This document shows, in pieces, positions 1-9,482 of a stretch of 61,285 nucleotides of DNA; the first letter of the stretch is position 1, and every line of letters begins with the position of its first letter. Below the pieces are notes generated by a model that had not been told where the DNA came from, made no database searches, and was given only the letters and a program-made list of their open reading frames with translations. The translations under genes and the position numbers were made by a program. Origin of the DNA: UBA6168 sp964573725 (GTDB lineage Bacteria; Bacteroidota; Bacteroidia; Chitinophagales; Saprospiraceae); the NCBI GenBank assembly GCA_964573725.1, contig CAZNLJ010000029.1, positions 1 through 61,285 on the forward strand, given 5' to 3'.

Positions 1-2389
1 GAATCGAATTGCATGATGCGTGACCAGTCGCGGAAGCCGGAGGGTTTGACCCAGGATTCGATGGTGAAGGTATTGTCGTTGAAATAGACCCCGTCGGGTA
101 CGTCGACATGGTCGTTGCTGCCGTCGAAGCGGAGGGCATTGCCGGGGGGGGTGAAGACAATCATTTCGTCAAAAAAGCCGGATGATTCGGCCCGGACCGT
201 CGCCGTGCCCAGTTGGATGGGATCGAAGCAGATGTAAGCGCGGCCGTTTGCATCGGTTATACCTTGTTTGAGTGCATTGGCCGGGCCGCTGTAGTCGAAG
301 ACGACCGGGATATTTTCGAGCGGATTGCCGTCCTGGTTAAAGACATCCGCGAAAAAGCAAGCTCTTCTGCCGATGATGGTATCCAGGGTAAGGACGATGG
401 AATCCACGTCGCCCAAGGGACGCATGGCGAAACCGCCGGGTGTGGTGTAGCAGTCGGCCTTTCGAACACCGTACAGGAAGGCACCGAAACCTTCGTCGGC
501 CGACATGTTGTACGTCCCGTCGACGACCCGGATCTGGGCACCGGAGAAACCGGTGGCACCGATGGGCTCGAACTGCCAAGGATGAGTTGGGTGGGAATAC
601 GGGTTGTTGTCGACATCCGTGATTTGGAAAGAGCCTGCGGCCGGGGTGGGAATCACCACGTTGATGAGATGGGAGGCAAATGTATTGGACACGGTGGAAA
701 AACGGTAGGCTGGCAGGAACTGCTCGAAGGGAGGCAGGATGGCCATGGAGGGATCTCCGTAGTCATTTGGGCTGCCGAAGTAAGATCCGCCGCTGGTCCA
801 ATGCGTGACCAGGACCGGTTTGGAGGCCTTGATAAGTCCCCCGATGACATGGGTGGTGCTGCCTGCGATGTGGGGGAAGAGGTATCCCTCGTAAAATTGG
901 CCGGCGTCCAGTGTGTCCAGCGGCTGGCCGTCGAGGCGGATGACCGTATTGTCAAAATCCGCCACAATTCGGAAATAGTCGCCGGTGTTGCCGAAGTCGT
1001 CGCGGCGGTAACGCAAGGCGACGAAGTTGGTTCCCCAGTGAACCGTCGGATTCATTTGCTCGACAGCGTGGTCAGTAAAGGTATTGCTGCCGTTAGCTTT
1101 CAACAGTCTAGCCCGTTCATTACCACTGAATACAGCGACCGGTTTGTCCGATTCGACAAGGGTTCCGGTGAGGTCTGAACCAACGATGTTTTTTCGATGA
1201 GTCAGCGTCTGGCCGGCATCCAAGGTGTCCGAAACGACGGATTCGTCCGGCAGGGTGATTGTGACGGCCGTCCGGTTGCGGGAAGCTGTAACGCCCAAGG
1301 TGACGCTACCGGAGTTACCTGTGTCGATGGTCTTGTGTGTCACCGTCCGATACCGGCGTCCCAAGCCGTTCACCGGAATCAGGGTGAATGCATCGGTGGT
1401 GGCCGGAACTTGGTTCAATGCGTAGACGGTCACGGAATCACTGGCGGTGACCCTTAGACCGATGTTCTGCACGGAGTTGGTGAGTGCGGGTCGCATAGCG
1501 GTGGCGATGGTGCTGTTGGGGGCGATGGTAATCTCCGCAACGCCGGCGGCGGGAATGACGGCAGAGAGGACGGCCGAATCTGCATCGGCCTTCGTCAGGT
1601 GAGGGCCCCATATTTTGACTTCCGTTCCCGGGTTCCCGGACGCAAAGACTTTTAAAGTATTGGGATTGGCTGCATTGACACCGTTTTGAAGAAAGGCCAA
1701 CCAGAAGTCCTCCCCGATACTGGATAAGGTTTCGGTGCTGTAAGGCGTGAGGGTGGTTTTTCCCAGGTCGATTTCGACTGGGTTCCCAAGTACGTCCGTT
1801 CCGTAGGCGCGGAAAAAGAGATCATGAGTGGAGCCGTCCGGCACCGAGGCGGGCAGGTCGAAGTGGATGACGGTGGCGGTGGCGGCGGCATTTCCGGGCG
1901 TAAAATCGGAAACTTCCGTAGACCATGGGCCGGCAGGGTCGTCAACGGCATAGGCGATGGAGGAGACCGCGATAGGCGGATATGGGATTGACACGGAAGC
2001 GAGCCGGTTCATGGCCACGCCATCGGTCGCGGCATTTTCGGCGAAACGGAGGTGTACGGTATAAGTCCGGGTGCTGTCGTTGTTCCAGGACGTCACGGTC
2101 AATGCCACGGTCTGTCCAGGGGAGGTGCTCAGGTTCGTCAGCGGGAAAGCGGTACCACTGGGGTGCGCTTGCCCGTTGACGCTCAAGGAGGCGCTGGCGG
2201 CAGCCAAGGTAGGGGTTACGTCCAGGCTGGTGGTGCCGAATGGCAGGTACAGCGTATACTCCTCGACATCCGGGTCGAAGACCGGGTGTAGGTAGCCGGT
2301 ACTGGACAGGACGGACGACAGCTTGGCGGTTTCTGAAAGCACGGCCATGCGGATATGTCCCCCTTGCCCGTCCACGGAAGTCTTGTTGG
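1..2389 (-). CDS. Large surface protein, C-terminal part (cadherin-like, IgGFc-binding-like, LamG); partial at both ends
   Basis: This is the continuation, beyond an N gap, of the secreted LamG protein that starts at 3675. The frame stays open from the gap to the window edge. In order it shows the end of an FN3-type domain (WRVAANKTSVDGQGG), a cadherin-like beta-sandwich segment (about 2340-2040, with FDPDVEEYTLYLPFG and TRTYTVHLR), and a long region like the IgGFc-binding N-terminal domain (about 1700-400, with AVFSGNERARL, VEQMNPTVHWGTNF and KPVLVTHWTSGGSYFG). A new LamG domain (RFDGSNDHVDVP, FTIESWVKPSG) runs off position 1. Such domains act outside the cell in adhesion or glycan binding. 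No enzyme active site is visible. The frame differs from the upstream piece only because the gap is a fixed 100 N. Domain names come from pattern recognition; the exact role is unknown. Confidence 0.8.
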
Positions 2390-2489
2390 NNNNNNNNNNN
2401 NNNNNNNNNNNNNNNNNNNNNNNNNNNNNNNNNNNNNNNNNNNNNNNNNNNNNNNNNNNNNNNNNNNNNNNNNNNNNNNNNNNNNNNNN
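2390..2489. other. Assembly gap (100 N) inside a LamG/FN3 tandem repeat
   Basis: Exactly 100 N, so probably a placeholder of unknown length. The left flank (about 2335-2389) repeats the sequence ending at 2684, and the right flank starting at 2490 repeats the sequence starting at 3381. The repeat unit is therefore 891 bp (297 codons). Joining the flanks in register requires 696 bp, or 696 plus a multiple of 891 bp. Both solutions restore the reading frame. Confidence 0.95.
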
Positions 2490-3675
2490 CCGAGGCTATG
2501 GTTTGCGTCACTGGGGCGGAATCCCGTTTGACCCATGCTTCCACGGTGTAGGGAACGGCGGAGTAGATATTGAAGCCGTTGCCGAGGTTGATTCGGTTAT
2601 CGGTGCCGTTGAAATCGAAGGCCTTATCCGAAAGCACGGCCATGCGGATATGTCCCCCTTGCCCGTCCACGGAAGTCTTGTTGGCGGCGACCCGCCAGTA
2701 CCAATCCAGGTCACGGCTGAGGGTGAGCGTCTTGCTGGTGTCGGTTCCGACGTTTTCCGTGGTGACGCCGGTCTGGAAGGTCGGGTCGTTGCTGTATTCG
2801 AGGAGGTAGTGGTCCACCGTACCGTAGGGCGGCGGGCTCCAGGTGGCGGTGAAGCCGGTATTGTTGATGTCTGTTGTGGCAGGCAGGGGCAAGACCATCG
2901 CGTAGCTTTCTTCCCAGACAGCCGTGCCGGAGATGGTCACATTGCCGTTGGTGGCGCTGTTGAGGGCAGTGCTTCCACTGCTTTCGTCGAATTTGAAATA
3001 ATAAGACAAGCCGGTCGAAGCGGTATCGGCGGGTTCCCGCAGTGTCTGGAGGATTTCTGTTTGGTTCCGGGCGACTGTCCAGAGCCGGACCTCATCGAGT
3101 GAGCCGGCAAAAAAGTTTGTTGTTCCGGGGGCGTTGCCGATTACGAAGTTCAAGATGTTCTGGATGCCGGGCAGGCTTCCGGCTGTCTTTTCGTTGACCA
3201 GTTGGCCGTTGATGTAGGTCCTGGCCGTCGTCCCGTCGTAGGTGGCTGCCACATGGGTCCATTTCCCGACTGGAATCGGATCGGGGGAAAGCAACAGGGC
3301 AACATTGTACCGGAGGTGATAAATGTGACCTTCGGGGGTTATATCCAGCAAGAAGCGGGCATCCTGACCTGAAAGCCATTCCGAGGCTATGGTTTGCGTC
3401 ACTGGGGCGGAATCCCGTTTGACCCATGCTTCCACAGTGTAGGGAACGGCGGAGTAGATATTGAAGCCGTTGCCGAGGTTGATGTTGGTGTTGGTGCCGT
3501 TGAAATCGAGGGCGTTACCGGGTTGGGCGGAAGTGGTGGCGGGAGCAATCAGCGAAAGCGACAGGATGACCGAAAGCCAGGCGGTCATTTCCCCGGTATA
3601 TCGGACGAATTGAGGGACGGAACGGCGACGATGGTTCCTGATTAACTTTGTGCGTAAACTCATAGGTTGTGACAT
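2490..3675 (-). CDS. Large surface protein, N-terminal part (signal peptide, LamG, FN3, LamG); broken by a gap
   Basis: N-terminal 395 residues of a secreted protein. A basic start followed by a hydrophobic stretch and ATTSAQ looks like a signal peptide ending near residue 51. Next come a LamG/concanavalin-like domain (about 53-230; LDFNGTNTNINLGNG, YTVEAWVKRD, GKWTHVAATYDGTTARTYING, GSLDEVRLWTVARNQTEI), an FN3-like domain (about 255-345; FTATWSPPPYGTVDHYLLEY, WYWRVAANKTS), and the start of a second LamG nearly identical to the first. The ORF then enters the N gap. Two start codons five residues apart (3675 and 3663) are possible. It lies 551 bp from the divergent end of the TPR/HTH gene, in the same orientation. 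LamG domains are usually carbohydrate- or protein-binding; no catalytic residues were seen. The continuation is at 1-2389. Confidence 0.85.
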
Positions 3676-4226
3676 GGTCGGAAAGTTTTGTGTCCAGGGA
3701 CGTCAAATCGGGTTTCGGGCAAATGCCCAACCAGGCAAGAATTATTGCTGATCGATACAAAGGGTAGTACGGGCTCCAGACGGATTTTAGGCCGATAGCT
3801 ATGATTGCTAACAGATGTATCAGTTCATTCAGACAAAGGTGACCGGACAAGAAATGCGAGCCAAATTTTCCGTAGGGACAAAAAGGGGACGTAATTCTCA
3901 TTTATTTTAATAATATATCAAATAGACACAATTGCAGGATTGCACCAAGGGGACATGATGGGGACAATAGCCGGATAAGTGCGATTTTTATGGGGACAAT
4001 ATGGGGAAAATCGCCTTAGAAAGGGCGTATAGTCTCGTAAATAGAATGTTATAGGCAAGAGGGACCACAGGTTCGAAACCGGAACCTAAGAGAAGCCGAT
4101 CTAATTAAAGCGTTACCGATAAAACCATAGGGAAGGGGCGGAGAAAGCTATCCGACGGCGCAAGGGGTGCATTGTCCATTACGCACGGACCGCGGAAGGA
4201 GGAGGTTGCCAAGTGTCCCCGGCGTG
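3676..4226. other. Intergenic region with repeated GGGGAC motifs
   Basis: No credible gene. It is much more AT-rich than its neighbours around 3895-3930. The 12-mer ATGGGGACAATA occurs twice (3958-3969 and 3990-4001, 32 bp apart), and further GGGGAC copies start near 3885 and 3949. The region is upstream of the LamG surface gene and downstream of the TPR/HTH regulator gene, so it could hold operator sites or an untranslated leader. This is inference. Confidence 0.4.
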
Positions 4227-5912
4227 TTAGATGGCATTGAGGAAATCGCTGATGTTGGTCTCCGTATTGGTGAGGTTCAGTTTGCTTCGAAGGCGGATAC
4301 GTCCTTTGCGGATACTTTCGAGGGATTGGCCCGTCATCAGGCTTATTTCCTTGGAGCTCATGTTCATCCGGAGCAGCGCACAGAGGCGGCGTTCATTGGG
4401 GGTCAGGTTGGGATTGATGTCGGACAAGCGCTGGAAGAATTCCTTGTCCACTTGTTGGAGCTGCAGTTCGAAGTCCGTCCAGAGTTTGTCTTCCAGGGTA
4501 TTCCGGAGCCCATCCACCGCTTTTTGGAGCACTTTGGATTGCCGGGGGCTTTCCTCCTGGATGTACTGAAGCAGTTGGTGCAGGACACCCTGTAGGATTT
4601 CGTTTTTCTGGATCTTGGACATGATATCACCGGCCAGTTGTTTGTCCTTGGAGTCCAGTTCGGCCGCCAGTCTTTCCTTTTCCAATTGGAGTTGGGAGGC
4701 ATTCAGGTCGAGCCTAATTTTTTCGAGGTTTGCCTGGCGATATTTCCGACGGAAGGAGAAATAATACCAGCCGGAAAACAACAGGATGACGGTAAGGATG
4801 GAGGCAAGGATCAGGATGTTACGTGTTTTGGCGCTTCTTTCCGCCAGCAGTTTTTGCTCCAGCTCTTGCAATTGGGCGGCTGCTTCGAGCCGGATGATCT
4901 GCAGGTTGGCTTCATTCAGTTTGGTTTCCCGTTCGAGTTCCGTTTGCAGCTGGAGGTATTTGAGGGTGGAATCCGCCGATCCCTTTTTTTCGAACACTGC
5001 CGCCAAATGGGACGCTGCCTGCGCACTCAACGGGGCATGACCCATCTCCCGGCTCATTTGGAATCCCCGGGTCAGGACATCCTGCGCGGCGGACAGGTCC
5101 CCTTTGGCCAGGTAGGTTTTGCCCAAGGCATTGATGGATGTCGCTTCCAGCGCCGTGTTGCCGGACCTTCGGCCGATTTCCAATGCCTGTCGGGCCACTT
5201 GGATTGCCTCTTCTATCCTGCCGGATTCCCTCAACGATTCGATGTGGACGCTTTTCAGTTGGTGAATCTGGATTTCGGTACCTTCGTACTTTTCCGCGAT
5301 AGCCAGTCCCCGCAGGACGAACGCTTCCGACCGCTTGTGATCGCCCTTAAGCAAGGCCATGAGCGCGAGGTTGTTGAGCATGCTGGGCAAGTACGTCTTT
5401 TCCAGGTTTGGATTTCCTTGTTCCCGGATCAGGCTTTCCGCCAACTGCAAGCCTTCCAGGAGCTGTTCCATCAGGACGGAATCATAGACCGGATTCATCA
5501 ATTTGATGGCGTTGATGTTTGCCCTTGCCTTGAGCATGAAGCCCTTGTCATCATTTTCTTTCGCCAGGTCATACAGTTCCGCGTAATAGCGTGCCGCGTC
5601 ATCGAATATACCGGTGTAGAAAAGGACGATACCGGTCTGGTTCAAGGCGTTCATCTCACTTTGCAGGTCGCCTTTTTTCCGGGAGAGATGCAAGGCGTTC
5701 ATGCTGGTTTCCAGGGCCAGCTCCAGGTCGGTGAACTGGGACGCCCTGGACAGTTCCAGGTTCAGCCGGATTCGGGCGGAGTCGGTGGCTGCGTTGCGGA
5801 GTGCCTCCAGCAGGGAATCCAGCTGCGGTTCCGCTCCGATGATAGATGAGAGCGGGAACATGCAGGCCAGTGCCAGAAGAGTGGTCAGTCTTTGTGTCCG
5901 TGTATTCAACAT
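4227..5912 (-). CDS. TPR-transmembrane-HTH regulatory protein
   Basis: A 561-residue protein from the preferred ATG at 5912 (MLNTRTQRLTTLLALACMF...). An in-frame start at 5957 adds 15 residues ahead of the signal peptide and is less likely. The order is: signal peptide to about residue 27; a periplasmic helical TPR array to about residue 340; coiled coil; one membrane span (NILILASILTVILLFSGWYYF); a second coiled coil rich in K, E, L and Q; and a C-terminal helix-turn-helix (LTPNERRLCALLRMNMSSKEISLMTG, then RKGRIRLRSKL), as in LuxR-type regulators. No kinase or receiver domain is present. This architecture is common in Bacteroidota and is thought to couple a periplasmic signal to DNA binding at the membrane. 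It sits between two secreted-protein genes in the same orientation and may control them (inference). Confidence 0.85.
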   Translation of the reverse strand: MLNTRTQRLTTLLALACMFPLSSIIGAEPQLDSLLEALRNAATDSARIRLNLELSRASQFTDLELALETSMNALHLSRKKGDLQSEMNALNQTGIVLFYTGIFDDAARYYAELYDLAKENDDKGFMLKARANINAIKLMNPVYDSVLMEQLLEGLQLAESLIREQGNPNLEKTYLPSMLNNLALMALLKGDHKRSEAFVLRGLAIAEKYEGTEIQIHQLKSVHIESLRESGRIEEAIQVARQALEIGRRSGNTALEATSINALGKTYLAKGDLSAAQDVLTRGFQMSREMGHAPLSAQAASHLAAVFEKKGSADSTLKYLQLQTELERETKLNEANLQIIRLEAAAQLQELEQKLLAERSAKTRNILILASILTVILLFSGWYYFSFRRKYRQANLEKIRLDLNASQLQLEKERLAAELDSKDKQLAGDIMSKIQKNEILQGVLHQLLQYIQEESPRQSKVLQKAVDGLRNTLEDKLWTDFELQLQQVDKEFFQRLSDINPNLTPNERRLCALLRMNMSSKEISLMTGQSLESIRKGRIRLRSKLNLTNTETNISDFLNAI

Positions 5913-6835
5913 GAAGGGATTGCTTTCGTATTTCCGGCACCCGAAGGAAAGCAACACCGTAAGTTTGCCCTGCGAGCTGGAAGCGGATGTCCACTTTCTT
6001 TTGTCGGATTTATACCGGTGTTTTCTGCGGCCGGCAGTGTATACTGGTAAGCTTGTCCGGCCCTATCCACCGATTGGTCGGCTAAGACCTGTGGGCTGGT
6101 TGCATAAAAAAGGACTAACGCTCGTGGATGAGCGTGCGCAAGCCAGGAGGGCGAAGGTGGATGACGCGATATTCAGAAAACGGGGTAAAATTAATTTATT
6201 TACATCGAGATAGCGTGCAACCGGCGCAACAAAATTGAAAAGATGCTGGCAAAAAAAGGAAAAAGCCATCCGGTGCACCAAGTGTAAGTGTCGGTGATTG
6301 CTTTTATACGGGAGGCGGATAGGATAGGCCAGGTTTGGGGGTATATTGTCTTTAAGACGGTTAACTATGAATGCGAACAACGGGTCTACACTCTCAGGTG
6401 TCACTTAGTCGAATCTCTCCTGCATGGCTTTATGCGAGGGAATTTTATGAATGCCAAACACTTGCGGTAAGTTCTTATCGTCCGCCCTCGTTATGCCCTT
6501 AACCAAGGCAGGAAGTTACGGATACTTCAATTGAAATATGGCCATTGCCGATAAGAACAAATCTGTCGATTCAATTGATGCGCGCTTGGATCGGGGGTCT
6601 TTCAACGTCGAACAAGATGACCGGCACTCGCTTAGCGCGTATCAAATTCAAGGGTTCCCGACTTTGCCATTGTTATTTTTCAAGAAGCTAACTATTGATT
6701 CATTTTCATTGTATTAAAGGCAAAAGTGGGAATTGCTGCATATCAAATCGGTCTAGCATTAATATCATGCTATTCAATGCATTGTATTTATTGTACCCCT
6801 GCATGAAGAAAAGGGGGCGCAATCATTTCCTTTGC
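5913..6835. other. Intergenic region, no gene recognised
   Basis: 923 bp between the start of the TPR/HTH gene and the end of the PNGase F-like gene. Base composition falls toward AT after about 6180. Short ORFs on both strands have no signal peptide, domain or credible codon pattern. No tRNA or obvious hairpin terminator was found. A short stretch near 6265-6285 resembles one near 57711-57731, possibly a degraded mobile-element remnant. Confidence 0.4.
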
Positions 6836-9355
6836 TTACCACCGCACCAGGCGCAGTGATTCCCGAAACCCTTCCCCGGCCACTTGCAGGAAATACACAC
6901 CGGCGGGAAGGTGTTGCAGGTCAAGGGGAAGTGATTCCGCTGCGGACGGCCACTGGAAACGGACGATTTCCTGTCCGAGGCGGTTGTGGACGGAGCCGGA
7001 CAGGGGGACGGAGGCAGGCTGTCCCATCCGGAGGGTATAGCGGCCATCCCCCGGGTTGGGGAACACGTCGAGGGCGGAATGGCCCGAAGCGAAGGTTTCG
7101 GCGGTTCCGACGGTTCCGGCGCCGTCCAGGGGCGAATCCCCCCGGGTGATGAGGTAGGAGGAGACGATTAGATGCGGGTTGTACCCATCGTTGCAGTTAT
7201 CGCAGGTGACACCGCTGACGCAGTTGGGATTGTTGGCGTGGCAGAGGTCCACATAATCCTCATCGAACCGGTATTGGAGTGTCAGGGGGCCTTGTCCGAC
7301 GAAGTCACCCATATCGAAATCGAACCACGGGGCGATGGCGCCGGGGCACCAGCCGGCCCGGTCGTAGAACCAGGTGCCGTTCTGGGGGGAGCAGCCGTCC
7401 GGGTTGGGATTGCAGTCATTCCAGTTGTGTTGTTCAAAGGTGACGATGCCGTCCACCAGGACGTGGTGGGTATCCTCATGGAATTCCGCCGCGTTGCCGG
7501 TGTTGTTGTCGCCCCAGCCGTGGCCGGTGGAAACCAGTTTGAGTTTGGCAGACAGGGCATCCTGGGGAATTTCCACCTGGCGGGGAGGTACCGGTTGGAG
7601 GTCTCCCGGGTTGCCGAAATCATAGGTATCCCGCCATACTTCCGTGATGCTGCTGTAAGGCTGGTCGACGGGGCCTTGGTTGTACTCCAGGATCAGGGTG
7701 TACAGGAAGCCGTTGCCGAGCGTGCCCAGGTAGACGCGGAATCGGATTTTCCCCTGGAGGGCGGACATGAAGTCCGTCACTTCCGCCCCATGTCCGCAAG
7801 GGACACCGTAGGGGGTGATGTAGCGGAAGAGTTCGTACCATTCGCCGTTGTGGCCTTTGACCTCGATGCCGGAGATACGGTCCCAGGGGTCGCAGCCGCC
7901 GGGTGGGCATTGGATGAGGAGGTTCGCAAAAATCTGTGGGAATGCGCCGAGGAAACTGGGCAGTTCGGCCTCCACTTCCACGACACCGTTGTTGACATCC
8001 GACCAGACGGCATCCAGGGCCGTGACGGTCAGGTCCGGTGCATCGGCGACAACCTGGATATCCACGGCCACCGTGGTTTCCGCCCCGAAGTTGTTGACGG
8101 CCTTGATCAGGATGAGGTGGTCCCCGTAGCTTGGCGGCGTCCACCAGGCGGTATAGTGGCCGTTGTTCCAGTTTTTGGCGGGAATATCCGCCCCGTCGAC
8201 CTGAAACCAGAGCTCATCGACCGAAAAAAGCTCGGGAAAACCGATGTCGGCGATGGCGGCGAGCTGGATGGGCCGCAGGGTGGGCACATAGACTTTTCCG
8301 GGAAGGGGGCTACGGGCATCTATATCCGGAAGGACGAGGTTGGGGTCCAGGACTTCGAACGTATTGAAAAGGTCTACCGCCGGATTGTACGTACCGTCGC
8401 CGCCCTGGCTGGCCTTGACGGTAACCGTACCGGGTGTTCCGTCCAGCGTGACGACATCCCCGTCCAGGGAGGCGGGTCCGGAAACGACCTCATAGGAAAC
8501 CGGCAATCCGGAGCTGGCGGTGGCGGCGAGGGTGAAGGCAGGGTCCGAGACCAATTTGTTCGGGATCTGGGGGAAGGTGATGGCCTGGAAGCCGACATCG
8601 AGCATACCGCCGAAGTTGGACGTGCCGCCGGTCAGGGCGAAGTTGAGCAGGTTGCCGTCGCGTTCCCCGTTGCCGGTCTCGCTTTCCAGTTTGGAGATGG
8701 CGGTATTGTCGCCGTCCGGGACGCCCTGGTTGAACTTATAGTACAGTTGGAGGCCGGATTCGGCACCGGTCAGTTCGTTGTCCATCATGTCCTGGATCTC
8801 CTGTTGGGTCAGGGCCTTGTCCCAGAGGGACACCTCGTCGGCGCGGCCGCCGAATACGAAATTGAAGCCCCCCAGCAGGCATTTGCCGATGGTGAAGGGT
8901 TTGTCGACGGACAGGATGGTGCCGGAAGCGGCCTTGGACCCTTTCAGTTCCCCGTCGATGTAAAGCCGGACCATGGCCCCGTCGTACACCCAGGCGATGT
9001 GTTGCCACACCTGCGGGACAATGCTGAAGGCGGGGGCTACGAACTCATGGAAGCCGGCCGTGGTGATCAGGCGGCATTCCAGGGTGCCGTTGTTGAGCTG
9101 GATGAGGTACATTTCCCCGGTACCGGATCCTCCCCCCCGGATGCTCATCAGGCCTTGGCCGTAGGCCAGGGCGTCGTGGTAGAACCAGCCGGCCATGGTG
9201 ACTTGCTGGGCATTGGCGACATAAGCGGAGCCGTTGGGCACCTCCACATAATCGTCCGTCTTGTCGAAGTGGAGGTACTGGTTGGATTGCGCCCGGCCGG
9301 TGGTGGCGAGGCCGAGGATGGTGAGCAGGGAAAGGCAGTGCAGCAAACGATTCAT
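6836..9355 (-). CDS. Secreted peptide-N-glycosidase F-like amidase with LamG and T9SS sorting domain
   Basis: 839 residues from the ATG at 9355, chosen because it gives a signal peptide (MNRLLHCLSLLTILGLATTGRAQ); the upstream extension overlaps susD. Domains: LamG (about 25-225), an MBG-like Ig domain (about 256-337), another Ig-like domain (about 350-435), then a two-part region like PNGase F (about 440-740) and a type A T9SS sorting domain (about 762-839; DVFPNPGDGRYTL, GVYFLQV). PNGase F hallmarks are visible: W491-D492-R493, matching the catalytic Asp60 context; E624 in AAEF, matching Glu206; GWG at 613-615; and DRAGWCPG at 665-672. The known enzyme hydrolyses the Asn-GlcNAc amide bond of N-glycoproteins. 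It lies 127 bp downstream of susD in the same orientation, so it likely releases N-glycans for that Sus system. Activity is inferred from conserved residues. Confidence 0.85.
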   Translation of the reverse strand: MNRLLHCLSLLTILGLATTGRAQSNQYLHFDKTDDYVEVPNGSAYVANAQQVTMAGWFYHDALAYGQGLMSIRGGGSGTGEMYLIQLNNGTLECRLITTAGFHEFVAPAFSIVPQVWQHIAWVYDGAMVRLYIDGELKGSKAASGTILSVDKPFTIGKCLLGGFNFVFGGRADEVSLWDKALTQQEIQDMMDNELTGAESGLQLYYKFNQGVPDGDNTAISKLESETGNGERDGNLLNFALTGGTSNFGGMLDVGFQAITFPQIPNKLVSDPAFTLAATASSGLPVSYEVVSGPASLDGDVVTLDGTPGTVTVKASQGGDGTYNPAVDLFNTFEVLDPNLVLPDIDARSPLPGKVYVPTLRPIQLAAIADIGFPELFSVDELWFQVDGADIPAKNWNNGHYTAWWTPPSYGDHLILIKAVNNFGAETTVAVDIQVVADAPDLTVTALDAVWSDVNNGVVEVEAELPSFLGAFPQIFANLLIQCPPGGCDPWDRISGIEVKGHNGEWYELFRYITPYGVPCGHGAEVTDFMSALQGKIRFRVYLGTLGNGFLYTLILEYNQGPVDQPYSSITEVWRDTYDFGNPGDLQPVPPRQVEIPQDALSAKLKLVSTGHGWGDNNTGNAAEFHEDTHHVLVDGIVTFEQHNWNDCNPNPDGCSPQNGTWFYDRAGWCPGAIAPWFDFDMGDFVGQGPLTLQYRFDEDYVDLCHANNPNCVSGVTCDNCNDGYNPHLIVSSYLITRGDSPLDGAGTVGTAETFASGHSALDVFPNPGDGRYTLRMGQPASVPLSGSVHNRLGQEIVRFQWPSAAESLPLDLQHLPAGVYFLQVAGEGFRESLRLVRW

Positions 9356-9482
9356 AGGTTCGGCGATTGTCGGTTTGAAAAACATAAAGGTAACAGCTGT
9401 GGTCGGTTTGCGATCCTTTGGAGAAAAAAAAACAGGCAAATCCCGCCGGACACCGGCAACGGGAGCCATGGCACGGGATCCG

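Noticed and set aside
4065..4095. GGTTCGAAACC, possible tRNA T-loop
   Set aside because: No flanking stems or cloverleaf can be drawn.
6063..6404. 113-codon minus-strand ORF in the intergenic region
   Set aside because: No recognisable domain, no credible start context, and low-quality composition; possibly a transposon relic but not supportable.
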